From assembly GCF_910596095.1 (NCBI RefSeq), contig NC_056554.1, positions 8,104,001 to 8,168,000 of the forward strand: a DNA stretch of 64,000 nt. The letters run 5' to 3'. The notes under the pieces were generated by a model. The model did no database searches and was not told where the DNA came from. It was given only the letters and a program-made list of their open reading frames with translations. Within the stretch, counting starts at the first letter, position 1, and every line of letters starts with the position of its first letter. The DNA comes from Thunnus maccoyii (lineage: Eukaryota > Chordata > Actinopteri > Scombriformes > Scombridae). Positions 20,190-30,350 of the stretch are shown here, in pieces. A program made the translations under genes and the position numbers.

Positions 20190-20869
20190 GTAAATTGGCA
20201 GGCATAACAATGATTTGACAACTCATTCCCAAACCCACTCATTTCTAGTAAGGCATGTCCTTGACAAAATGTAAGGGGCGTAGGTTTGTTAGCGACCGTT
20301 CTCTCCACCGTTCAAAACTACTTTGCATTTAGAAATCCCTGACCTCGGATGTGGAAACCTGCAAAAATAAATGGAAACAAGTCTGTTCTGTTTACATGTA
20401 AATCTGGAAGTTCTATTTATATCCTTAGTTCTCCAGTAACAGGCAAAGTACATGGGCAAGTATGAGAACAGTGCTGTAGGTGATGCACCCAGTTGTCTAC
20501 GCAAACACAAAAAAGCAAGTGTATCTTCAGCCTAAGACACCACAATACCCCAAAACATTAGCAGCCAAGAGAATGCATTGTTTCTGTGTGACTTCACAAA
20601 GGTGAAATTTAGCAATTTTAGTTCTAATGGTAAAAGGTTGTAAGTGGACAAATGCTGAACATAATTTAGACAGAAGACATGAAGTAAAGGGGAAAGAGAT
20701 GAGGTGACATGCGGCAAAGATCCTCTGCTAGAATTGAACTGCAGACATTGCAAAGGTCTTTACCAGTAGGCGACTGGGGCATGCCATGCTGAACATAGTT
20801 TTGAAAAGTTCAGGTCTTCTAGTTGACCTGTCAGTGTATCTGGTTTATAACGAGATGTTTTTCTTTCAG
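20190..20869 (+). other. snhg1 intron 12 with SINE-like insertion
   Basis: The longest intron apart from intron 3, with no recognised snoRNA. At about 20,695-20,785 'gacatgcggcaaagatcctctg ... ttgaactgcagac ... gcgactggggc' reads as the reverse complement of a tRNA-like fish SINE. Confidence 0.4.
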
Positions 20870-21005
20870 GTCTGGCAGCATGAAGTCATCATATTCTCTT
20901 GGTCTCGTGCTCACCGGCAGCCACAGTTGGTAAGTTGTAGTCTTTTTGATTTGGAAGATGTTTCAGAATCTGGAAGTGTTGAATCTTCAAGTGTCCAGTC
21001 TTAAA

Positions 21006-21076
21006 GTAGAAGTGATGAGTTTCTTTTACCGCCCCAGTCTGAAGATTCATGACTGATTGGTACCCCTCTGATCATG
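21006..21076 (+). ncRNA. snord31: C/D box snoRNA U31 copy b, intron 13
   Basis: Almost identical to copy a over the whole molecule. C box AGTGATGA at 21,011-21,018, D' CTGA at 21,039-21,042, D CTGA at 21,068-21,071, guide ACCGCCCCAGT for 28S. Confidence 0.92.
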
Positions 21077-21234
21077 AGACTGAAAGCTTCAGTGTCTTAG
21101 TCGTATTAGTCACACATTTAAAAGTACGTTCTCTTGTTTCAGGTCTCTGCCCAAACCAGCTGGATCTATTGCTCCACTGTCTGCTGCTTTGGAGTGTTTG
21201 GTAAGAACTTTAGACTGGAATTTCCAAAGCTGAT

Positions 21235-21305
21235 GTAGAAATGATGAGTTTCTTTTACCGCCCCAGTCTGAAGATTCATGACTGATTGGTACCCCTCTGA
21301 TCAAA
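21235..21305 (+). ncRNA. snord31: C/D box snoRNA U31 copy c, intron 14
   Basis: C box AATGATGA at 21,240-21,247, D box CTGA at 21,297-21,300. The interior matches copy b. Three successive introns therefore express the same guide (with intron 12 lying between copies a and b). Confidence 0.92.
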
Positions 21306-21690
21306 ACTATTTTAGCTCTAACCAAGTTCAGCTGTCTTCCACCCCTTTTTCTAAGATTTTTTTTTTCTCCTCTGCAGACGCTGGACAGATCTGAGTGCCA
21401 ACATGGAAGATCTATTAACCATCTTGTGCTGCTGACAGCTGCAGTTGAAGTTCCTCTAGAGCTCAATACAGGCTTTAGGCCTGCAGTACTTAATATACCA
21501 GGTACCTTGGTCATTCATGGAATAGAAGTTGCTGTGACTGATAATTTTGGAAGAATTTAAAGTGTTGTACTCTAAACAAGTATTGCTTTTCTTTTATTAT
21601 TTAATACCTTCCTGATTGACTGAACTGAGTTTCTGGTAAACTGTTTTGATGGTGCAAATTTCAAATAAAAGTGTCAAACTAGCTTGTGTA

Positions 21691-22135
21691 GTCCAATACT
21701 TCAGTGTCTTCACAGGCCCAAAGTTCTACAAAAAACATCAGGACACTAAAGTCAGAAATGCCACATTAAAACTATTAGGTCTAAATAGGGTTAAGTGGAA
21801 CGAGTCATTTTATTGGTTCCTGACAGTTTAAATAGTCTGAGTGGATTCAGAGTACATAGTGTTCTTTACACACAGAAAATTTAGCTCCTGTGCTGCAACT
21901 GACCTTCAGCAGCACATATGTAACAAGCTTTTAAAGATGGTCGACAGACATGAAGGAAAACTTATGTTATAGTAGACTTACATGAGATGGGAACAAATAC
22001 TGAATACAATGTGTTATGACATAGTACTACTATAATATTGGATGAAATATAGTGAGTAGTCGCTTGAGGATCTATATAATAAACCTCTACATGTCATTGA
22101 TTTCATCGACACAATAACTTTAGTAAGCATTTACA
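21691..22135. other. convergent intergenic spacer between snhg1 and arl2
   Basis: About 450 bp between the snhg1 polyadenylation signal (AATAAA 21,664) and the presumed arl2 signal on the other strand (TTTATT at 22,136-22,141). Nothing recognised. Confidence 0.5.
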
Positions 22136-22141
22136 TTTATT
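22136..22141 (-). terminator. arl2: candidate arl2 polyadenylation signal
   Basis: TTTATT on the plus strand (AATAAA on minus) about 400 bp beyond the arl2 stop. It would give a 3' UTR of about 0.4 kb. Confidence 0.4.
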
Positions 22142-22534
22142 AAGAAAAAAAACATGATGCACAAATCATCTGATGTACCACAGTATAAAAGTGGGGACTC
22201 GTGAGAAGTGTTCAGTCATCACATTGCATACATAGTTATATGTAAACAAAATTCATTCAGGTTTGTTTCAATTAGACACATTTCCGCTGGTTAAATGTGT
22301 CTCCTTCCCTCAAACATAACACTAAAATCAAAGGATGTGCAGCTGTGTGTTCCAGTGATCACAGACAGAAAGCGCTGTTGTCTGGTTACTGCACACAGCA
22401 GGTGAGGGAACAAAATGTAGACTGCTGTTAAGCTCTGTGTCAATACTTCTGATGCCTGCAGTCTGATCAAGAAGTCATGACAGAGCTCGCCAAACAAGAG
22501 GCTGCAGTTTCGCCATTTTAAATAGGACACACAG

Positions 22535-25500
22535 TCAGTCAGCGGTGAAGATCCTTGCAGCGATATCATCTAGTAGCCAGTCCACTCCAGCTAACAAGTT
22601 CTCTCCTGTTACTGCACTGCAACCAATGATACACCAGTGATGACTTTTAATCTCATCCAGAGCCAGCGCCTGCGGGAAAACACAGTAGAGAAGTGACTAT
22701 TGCTGTAAATAATGAAGAAATAATTAGATTTACAATTTCTTTTTAAACCAACTACAATCTGATACCAAGAGTATGAATCAATACTGTATCAGTACAATAA
22801 TAATGTGAGAGGAGCTCACCTCTCGTATTGCCTCTTTTGACAGGGCTCCTGGTAAATCCTGTTTGTTGGCAAACACCAGCAACGTGGCCCCAGCTAACCT
22901 CTGCAGGGAGGAAGGATGATACAGCACATGTTGACGCTGTCTTTCATTTGACATATTGCAGTATTTGAAGTGCACATTGATTCCGATTAAATACTGTAGC
23001 TTTAAGGAGACATGTTGATCAGCTTCAATTGACACCTGTATGTGATACAGCAATTACAGTATGTTAATATATTTTACTATCTGCATGTTTACATTACACC
23101 AAAGATCATCTTTTTTTATGTTTCTCCACACTTAACAATACAGCTGAATATAATAATGATGCATTAAACATTTCAGCTTTAAACACAAGACTCCAAAATG
23201 AGGCTGCAGATTAAGGGGGCAATATGAAACAAAGCCAACATAAAAGATCCACAATTAACCACTAAACCCTAATTACTGTAGATGTGCTTCCCTACAACTC
23301 CTGTGTGTGTGTGTCAATGTGTTTGTGTATACCTCCTCTAGCAGCAGTGCACTGAGCTCCTGCCTGCAGTCCTCCAGTCGGAGTCTGTCTGCGCTGTCCA
23401 CCACCCACACCAGCCCGTCTGTGCTCTCAAAGTAGTTCCTCCAGTAGGAGCGCAGTGACTTCTGACCCCCTACGTCCCAAATATTCAATTTGAACCTAGA
23501 AAACAGAGACAGAAATTAGAACAGAGGAGTGTGGAGTAAGTGAAACTTCATACAGCAGTTTCTAAAACCAGAGTCACACTGTCCCGCACAGTTACACAAA
23601 TTTAAGTTCATAACACAGAAACAACTGAAACAACAAAAAAAGCAGTTATAAATACTTAAATCAAAGACAAATAAGATTGTTATAAGAGCAAACTATGACA
23701 AATGTGCTTCATAAATAAGGCTTGAGGTAAGATTTTTCAGGAGTTTGTTGCTCAGACCCCCGGACAGATATTCAGCCAGGACAGCAAAAGCTTGGTTATT
23801 GAGCAGAAGCACAACCAGGAGCCCCTGTTCTGATGACCTGAGAGGCAAAGTGGATCTATGTGGCTTCAGCAACTCACTAATAAATGGTGGAGCCAAATTA
23901 TGAAGTGGCTTGAGAGTAATTAGAAGGATTTTGAATTCCTATATTTAATAGGATGCTAATTTAACAAAGCCAGCACAGTGGACTCTTTGTTAGTAATGGT
24001 GCAGCAGAATTGTGAACTAATTATAGACATGCCTCAGATTCTTGGTTTGAACAAGAATACAGTACAGTCAAAACAAGAGGAGAAAAACAAACAAACGATG
24101 ATTTGTTCTGGCTGTTGGCAGGATAAGAAGGAGACTGACTGAAAATAACAGGAGTTAATAATAATCAAAGGTTTCTTAGTAGCCAGGGAATTTAAGCACT
24201 GATGTAAAATTTCAAAGGTCTGATTGTAGTCAACTTAAACGTCCATTTAAGTCATTTATTATATTACATATTAGGGCTATAACTAACAGTTGATCGATTA
24301 GTTGTTTGGTCCATAAAATGTCAGAAAGTGGTGAAAAATGTTGATCACTGTTCCCAAAACGTCCTTAGTGTTTTGTCCACAATGCACACAACACTAAAGA
24401 AACCAGAAAATATTCACATTTGAGAAGCTGGAGTCAGATAATTTGGACATTTTTTTTCTTAAAAAAATAAAAATTCAAAATTCAAAATTATTACTCGATT
24501 ATCAAAATAGCTGGCGATTAATTTGATAGTTGGCAACTGAGCTGACAAATCAAGAAATTAGATGTCTAATTGGGAATTTGTGATGTGCATTTATGTTTAT
24601 TTCATTTAAGAAGGGACAATGCACATTCATTAACATGAACACTTGGGTCCTTCATTTTAATGTGTCAGATTTTACCATACAGGCTAATTTTTATCTGCAG
24701 ACCCCGGCAGGTTGATGGCATTATAAGAACATTAAAATAAAAACATACAAGAGCACATAAGCACAGACAAGTAGTAAAAAATGACATAAGCACTACTCCA
24801 GATTATGACAGCATGTTTGATTGTTGAGAGATGTCATGTTCCTTACTTCTCTGTTCCAGGTATGTGCTGCTCGATAGGAAAAGGCTGACTATCCAAAGGT
24901 ACTTTTTCTATGTGGTATTTTATAATCCTCTCTAGTAGTAGCTCTGCTAGATGAGTTTTGATTTTGTGTAATGAATTCATTGAGTGGAGAGAGGGGCCAG
25001 GCCATGAAAAATTTATACACAGGTAAAATATCTGCAAATTTGATCATGTTTTCCCAGTTTAAGAAATCATGTTTAGTTACATTTTTACAATGATGATATG
25101 AATTTGACTTTTTAACCAGTGTTGTCATAGCCTGCTTATAAAATGTTTCTACTGATTGTAATGTGGTCCTACTTGTCTGTGTCCAGCTGGTAAATCTGTA
25201 GTTCATGTGTAAGAGAATCACTGATGTAAAACTTTGAGGCCTCTAGTTAAATTGTTCCTAATGTGTCTAAAATGCCAAATTGAATTTGATTCTGTTCAAC
25301 GTTTTGAATGTGAGTTATGAATCTGTTATTATGCCTAAACATTCAAACTCAAGCACTACTTCTCCCTGCTACTATTACATCTGGGTCTGGATCTCTAATC
25401 CCCTCCTATTTTCTAATATTTAATAGGCCATAGGAATCTTTGATTAAATATTAGTTACCCTAAATCTGGCTAATGACTAGAGGTGGAAAAACAGGAAGGT

Positions 25501-25741
25501 AAGCAACCTTTGCATGAGAGAGAAAAGTGTGTGTGTGTGTGTGTGTGTAGCCTATAATGTGTAGCCAGGATATACTGTACTGTAGTGTACTGTGTTACCC
25601 TCTGTGCTCCAGTGTTTTGATGTTGAAGCCCAGTGTGGGAGAGATGGTGCTGACATCCTCTCCGTTAAACTTCTTTAGGATGGTCGTTTTCCCGGCATTG
25701 TCCAGACCTCTGCACGAGCCAGGTTAAAGAATAAACACACA

Positions 25742-25811
<70 letters not shown>

Positions 25812-26136
25812 GCCACACCTGGCTGCTGCTGACTTGTTATTAATGGGAGCTTAACTGTAGCATGATACAGCACAAAATACCCCGAACAAACGTCACACAC
25901 AATTATTGTCTTATATTAATTCACCAGAAAATTAATATAATTCACTGTTCGCGCCTCTTGTCGATACAGTAAGTTATACATATATATATATATAGTTTAT
26001 TTCAGAGCATCAGCACATGAACGCTACTGTTTCCAGCTAAGCTAAGTTAAACTGTATTACACACAGGATACAACATCAGCAGTCTCATCTCCCGCTCCTT
26101 CTGCTTCATCTTCTTCAAAATCGTAAGCAAACCCAT
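22535..26136 (-). CDS. arl2: ADP-ribosylation factor-like 2 (small GTPase)
   Basis: Five coding exons on the minus strand: 26,136-26,072; 25,709-25,599; 23,495-23,333; 22,900-22,820; 22,669-22,535 (TGA 22,537-22,535). They join in frame to 184 aa, the length of vertebrate ARL2. The start [16 protein letters not shown] is the ARL2 N-terminus. GTPase motifs are P-loop GLDNAGKT (residues ~23-30), switch I ISPTLGFN, switch [10 protein letters not shown] (~66-73), NKQD (~125-128) and CSAVTG. The C-terminus is [10 protein letters not shown]. Known family role: GTP-ARL2 acts with TBCD in tubulin folding and releases lipidated cargo from PDE6D-type carriers in the cytosol and at centrosomes and mitochondria. 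All splice sites are AG/GT on the minus strand. Intron 2 (about 2.1 kb) hosts a hAT MITE and a LINE fragment, and intron 1 has a long (CA)n beside the exon-2 acceptor. The gene is convergent with snhg1. Nothing suggests loss of function. Confidence 0.97.
23700..24030. repeat. dispersed repeat in arl2 intron 2
   Basis: 'gaagtggcttgagagtaattagaaggattttgaattc' and the preceding text resemble a widespread teleost LINE-tail-like repeat. The 67-aa reverse frame across it is not a gene. Confidence 0.3.
24268..24535 (+). mobile_element. hAT-type MITE in arl2 intron 2
   Basis: Runs from 'attagggctataactaacag' through 'tggtccataaaatgtcagaaa' and 'aagaaaccagaaaatattca' to 'tggcgattaatttgatagttg'. This is a very common fish non-autonomous hAT sequence whose other half appears at 48,265-48,543. 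Confidence 0.65.
24840..25240 (-). mobile_element. L2/Rex1-like LINE ORF2 C-terminal fragment
   Basis: The reverse-strand translation ([20 protein letters not shown] ... [20 protein letters not shown] ... PLNEFITQ) is homologous to the plus-strand frame at 29,043-29,402 and typical of the ORF2 C-terminus in fish L2/Rex1-type LINEs. Frameshifted, no RT core. Confidence 0.65.
25734..25808. repeat. (CA)n microsatellite beside the arl2 exon-2 acceptor
   Basis: About 37 CA units on plus, read as a UG repeat in arl2 pre-mRNA, ending some 25 nt upstream of the exon-2 acceptor (AG at 25,711-25,710). Confidence 0.95.
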
Positions 26137-26420
26137 CACGACAGTGTTCCGCTCAGCTGCAGTTATTGTAACAGATTAGTTTTTACTGGTTTGTAGCTTT
26201 GTGTGGAAGATGTTTAGCATCCACAAAAATCATTGCGCACTAGGAAGTGACTGTAAACGATAATCCCGCCCCACACTGCCTCCAATTGGCCTGTCTGGTA
26301 CAAGGCGAGCGTTGATTGGTTAAAGGGGACGTTCGAAGCGGGCTCTTCTTTGCGTTTATTGGCTGATCACAAACTAACTTTAAAGGTGCATACCGCCACC
26401 TACTGTATCGGAGTGTGCAC
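26137..26420 (-). promoter_or_regulatory. arl2: arl2 promoter region with several CCAAT boxes
   Basis: Upstream of the arl2 ATG, ATTGG/CCAAT elements occur at about 26,284, 26,316 and 26,358 in a GC-richer tract (26,260-26,360). This is an NF-Y-type arrangement typical of housekeeping promoters. 'ggtgcataccgccacctactg' at 26,384-26,404 is a common fish repeat and marks the outer edge. Confidence 0.45.
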
Positions 26421-27165
26421 ATTCATGACATTAAAACATCTGAATACTATATAATACTATAGAAACACACACCCACACACCCACACACACACACACCCTA
26501 TGTAAACATAATGAAAGACCAAAAGATTGGCTTATCATTTGAATGTGCAGAGTTGTGTAAGGATGTTCATTTACTCTGTTAATGTGTGCACGTACTTGAG
26601 AGAAGGAATGTGTTTTAGGAGGCCCAGTTCTCTCTTTCTGTTCTGGCTTAGGCTCAGATAAGGTAACATTCTGGGTCTTGGAATAAACAGGACAGGTTAA
26701 GGGGTCAAAGGCCACATATAGCTCGAGGCTCTTTCCTTCCTGTGTCTTTGGGAGACGTGGCTCTTATCTAGCATACATGGGCATGCACATTTATACCTCG
26801 TGGCTGTTTGCCATTGGCTGTAATCATATAAGCTCATACATTGACCGATCACAGATCATTTCTCTGTTCCTTCTAACACTATGGTAGAATAGGTTTACTC
26901 TTTGTTCGGTGAGATGAACTGATGCAAATCTTTGTGTGTTCTGTCTCCTTATTGTTCGATAACATTTTTTAATCATCAACCCAGCAGTGTTTTGTGTATT
27001 ATTTCATGTGTGTTTAGTGTTTTCAGACAATTTCCACAACACTTATTTCCTAATACTGCCTATATTATATAACCTATCAACCTCCTTCTGAATTCAGATT
27101 TCCCTGACCTGTCTCATATTTCTTAATGTCTCCCTCTCTGAATTATAGGCTATTTACTACAATGC
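26421..27165. other. intergenic, no gene recognised
   Basis: A short (CA)n at about 26,466-26,496; otherwise AT-rich unassigned DNA leading into LINE sequence. Confidence 0.4.
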
Positions 27166-27169
27166 ATGA

Positions 27170-27460
27170 TAATGTGTTTTACATCTTCCAGAGTGTTACA
27201 CCACTGACACAGATTTGATTGACTGCATGCCCGAATCTTAATCGTGTAATGATTACCTCCTCTATGATAACCTCCTTTAAAGTGTTTAACATGAACTGAC
27301 TGTATATTATAATAATTTCTCCCTTTATTGTCTGTATGTCCTTCTGCCAGACGTTAATTATGGCTGTTCTAATGAATGATTTTGCCTCTCTCCTAACATA
27401 TGCTACTTTTATCACTTTGTTGTCATATACTTTAAGAGCCTTCTTTGCCAGTTTAAAATG
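27170..27460 (-). mobile_element. I-like LINE C-terminal fragment
   Basis: The reverse-strand frame contains EEVIITRLRFGHAVNQICV. The EEVIxTRLRxGH element is the segment before the C-terminal zinc knuckle in I-group ORF2. Isolated fragment, opposite in strand to the following LINE. Confidence 0.55.
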
Positions 27461-29480
27461 GGTGATTTTAACATTAATTGGTTAGATAAAAAATGCAGAA
27501 AAAAGTTAAAGGATATTAGTAAGATTAGATATCAGATGACTCAATGATTATAAGTCCAACAAGAATTACAAAACCCTTGCAAACCTTATTGGATTTAATT
27601 TTTACAAATAAAGTGGACTGCATCTCAAAAACATACAATCTCATTATTTCCGGTCACAATCTCACTTTAGTTGCTAAGAAACTATCCAAGATGCAAAAAT
27701 AGAAATATAACAGAAGGGAAAAAATATTTTTCATGTATTCTAAAGCGGGACCAGGGAATATTGGAATATGAAATATGGCAAACTGAGTGGATTGATATAA
27801 CATATGTTAGTGGACTTGTGATAATTTCAGGTCTACATTAAAACAAACCATAGCTAAATATATGAAAACAATGCCCCAGAGGCAGATGGTTAGACAGTTG
27901 TCGTGGTTTAACAATGCCTTATGGCAATTAATGAAAAAGTGGGATGCAGCTCTTAAAATAAATCTTGAAAATCAAGTTTGGAAACAGATCAATTAATGTA
28001 CAAAAGTCTCAGAAATACAGTTACAACACGATTGAGGAAGCAAATTTCTTTTTAGATAATATTCGACAGGCAAAAGGGAATTATCAAATGCTATAGAGAA
28101 GTATTGATAAACTTATGGGAAAAGAACAAAAAAAGAGGAAAAGAAAGTGAAAATTTAGAACTCAAATGAAATTGAAAAATAATCTCAACTTTATAAAATT
28201 CTAAGGCAAGGGATCACCACGAACTTGACACAGTCTTTCTTAGACTAGCTTTTAAAAATACAGTTGTAACCCAAGTATATGAACATGGTGACAAAAAAGA
28301 AGTAAGCAACTATAGGACAATTAGCATACTTCTTCTGGTTTCAAAGGAGGTTGAAAGGGTAGTTGCAGAACAGCTGGTGTCATATCTTAACAATGATCTG
28401 CTCCACCCTATGCAGTTCAGATTTAGGAATAATTACTCGACTGAGTCTGCATGTTGCTATTTCGTGGAAGTAACCAAGACTAGATTAGATCAAGAAGGAG
28501 TGGTAGGAGCTGTGTTTCTTGACCTGCATAAAGCATTTGATACAGTCATCCAATATTTCTATCAAATTCAAATGAAAAATTCCAGCTAATTGGATTAGCT
28601 GGATTGGATAAGGTCTTATTTATCTGGTCGTTCACAATGTGTTTGTATAAATAATGAATTGTCATCAATAAGTGTGCCACAAGGCTCTGTTCTTGGGCCA
28701 CTGTTGTTCAGTTTATACATCAATGATCTCCCATCTGTTTGTGAGGATGTGAATATTCAGATATATACTGATGACACAGTCGTATACACTCATGGGAGAG
28801 ATGCTGAACAAGTGGCCACTAAGCTTTCATTAATGCTTCATGAAGTTGCTAAGTGGCTGAATGACTCGTGTCTTACCTTGATCACAAAAAAACAGTGACA
28901 ATGTATTTTGCTAATAAACAAAAACTGTGTGTCCATGCTTAGTGCTATTGGACAAATAATAAAAAATGTTAATGAGATTAAATGTAAAGGTATGATTTTG
29001 AAAGACATATTAAAAAGATGAGTAAAAAAAATAAAAATAACATTGTTAAATTTAGACATATTAGCAACAACAGAAGCACCAAAAACATTTTTGCATGCTA
29101 TGATTTTTTCACATCTTCATTATTGTATATCCTGCTGGACCCAGGCCAGTGAGACTGTGCTGAAACCAACTGATATTCTTTTTAATCAAACTTTAAAAGT
29201 TTTTGATAGGAAATCATTAAATCATTGTAACATATTGTCCAAATACAGCCGTTTAAGTTTTGAAAATCTCGTTCTGTTTTCAGAAATTCGATTGGTATTC
29301 CAGATAATTCACAATGCTGCTCCTCTACCGTTGAAGAGCTGTTTTCACTTCTGCTCTGAGCAAATGAGCAGAACCAGAACCTCGATCTGCTCTAAACCCT
29401 GACTTACACATCCAACTGCAGCGGACTGCCTTTGCACAATCTGCTTTTTCATCTACGGCCAATAAACATTGAATTATGCT
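27455..29480 (+). mobile_element. L2/Rex1-like non-LTR retrotransposon, degraded but long
   Basis: Reads in order: end of an endonuclease (GDFNINWLD, about 27,460), a degraded linker, RT (SNYRTISILLLVSKEVERVV at about 28,313; VVGAVFLDLHKAFDTV at about 28,500-28,548; VPQGSVLGPLLFSLYINDLP at about 28,674-28,733; IYTDDTVVYTHG, where the usual YADD is YTDD), and the C-terminal domain (29,043-29,402: HLHYCISCWTQASETVLKP ... SRTRTSI). Several stops and frameshifts make it inactive. The 5' end is missing. A terminal A-run lies at 29,531-29,547, a little downstream. Confidence 0.75.
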
Positions 29481-29559
29481 TTCAGCTGAGCTTAAAACTT
29501 GCACTGATTTTCATTCTTTTTCCCATGGTGCAAAAAAAAAAAAAAAAAGGGATATTGAG

Positions 29560-30180
29560 CAACTAGTCACGCCCACATTAGTTTCACCATGATTCAGATT
29601 TTAATTTGTAATGAATTGTAGTTCTATAGTTGCACTGGATGAATGTGCTGGTATTTATATGTTGATTGCGTTTTTAGATTTGTCTGTATAATTATTAGTA
29701 TGTAATGATGTTGCATGTAAATGAATGTTTTAAGTATCTGGTGATTGCTCTGGGTACTTTCCCAGGGACTGCAGATAGAAATTAGCTAATAGCTAAATCT
29801 GGCATTAATCATCTCTTCTAATTTTGAGATTGTTTGTTGTGCATGGTCCTTCTTTAATAAAGTCTAAAAAAAAATCTGCATGTTCATTACCTTTAACACC
29901 TATATGAGCAAGGACCCAACAAAACTGCACTTCTAAACCCATCCTTTGTAATCTTAAAAGCAGAATGTGAATTTCTATCATGAGATCTTCTCTGATCTTT
30001 GATCTTTTGCCTTGATGACTAACCTCTGAGAGCTGCTGCTCACTCTGAACAAATGATGATTGTAAATGAACAAAAATGATTGCAATGATTTCTGCTGAAA
30101 TTTCAAGGTGGGTCGATTCGCCAGACGCATTTTAAGACGTGGGTGATATTGGATTTGGACACATTTGACTGCCTTGAAAA
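29560..30180. other. intergenic, nothing recognised
   Basis: AT-rich, no convincing frame or RNA. Confidence 0.4.
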
Positions 30181-30184
30181 TATA

Positions 30185-30350
30185 CAGAATATTGACCAGA
30201 ATCAGATTTATTGGCAAGTAAGTTTGCACATACAAGGAATTTGTGTTGCTATTGTGGTGCGTGACAATCAAAGAGTAGAAGAGAAAAAGTATCTGTACAA
30301 AGTAAGAAAAATACAACCTCAAAAGACAGAAGTGTTATAAGTATATAAAT
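30185..30350 (+). repeat. common teleost dispersed repeat
   Basis: 'accagaatcagatttattggc' followed by 'tttgcacatacaaggaattt' is a widespread fish repeat, possibly a LINE 3' UTR. The short ORFs on both strands through it are artefacts. Confidence 0.45.

Larger units (their letters stand above)
15501..21690 (+). ncRNA. snhg1: snoRNA host gene SNHG1 (U22 host gene, UHG)
   Basis: Fifteen short exons with consensus splice sites: ~15,501-15,529; 16,086-16,122; 16,374-16,407; 17,660-17,703; 17,886-17,939; 18,126-18,181; 18,549-18,595; 18,791-18,839; 19,044-19,106; 19,516-19,559; 19,897-19,952; 20,134-20,189; 20,870-20,929; 21,143-21,200; and 21,378 to about 21,690, with AATAAA at 21,664-21,669. 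The exons have no shared open frame. The introns carry one C/D snoRNA each in most cases: U25, U26, U26, U27, U27, an unassigned candidate, U29, U30, probable U22, U31, U31 and U31. That set defines mammalian UHG/SNHG1, whose spliced RNA is non-coding and unstable while the introns yield guides for rRNA 2'-O-methylation in the nucleolus. Introns 10 and 12 show no recognised guide. Fish-specific features are the duplicated U26 and U27 and the triplicated U31. I found no U28. The 3' end converges on arl2. Exon borders are read by eye; the first and last boundaries are inferred. Confidence 0.88.

Noticed and set aside
20750-20800. Possible U28 guide (ggcatgccatgctga) in snhg1 intron 12
   Set aside because: Only about 7 nt could pair with the U28 target region of 18S, there is no C box at the right distance, and it overlaps a SINE.
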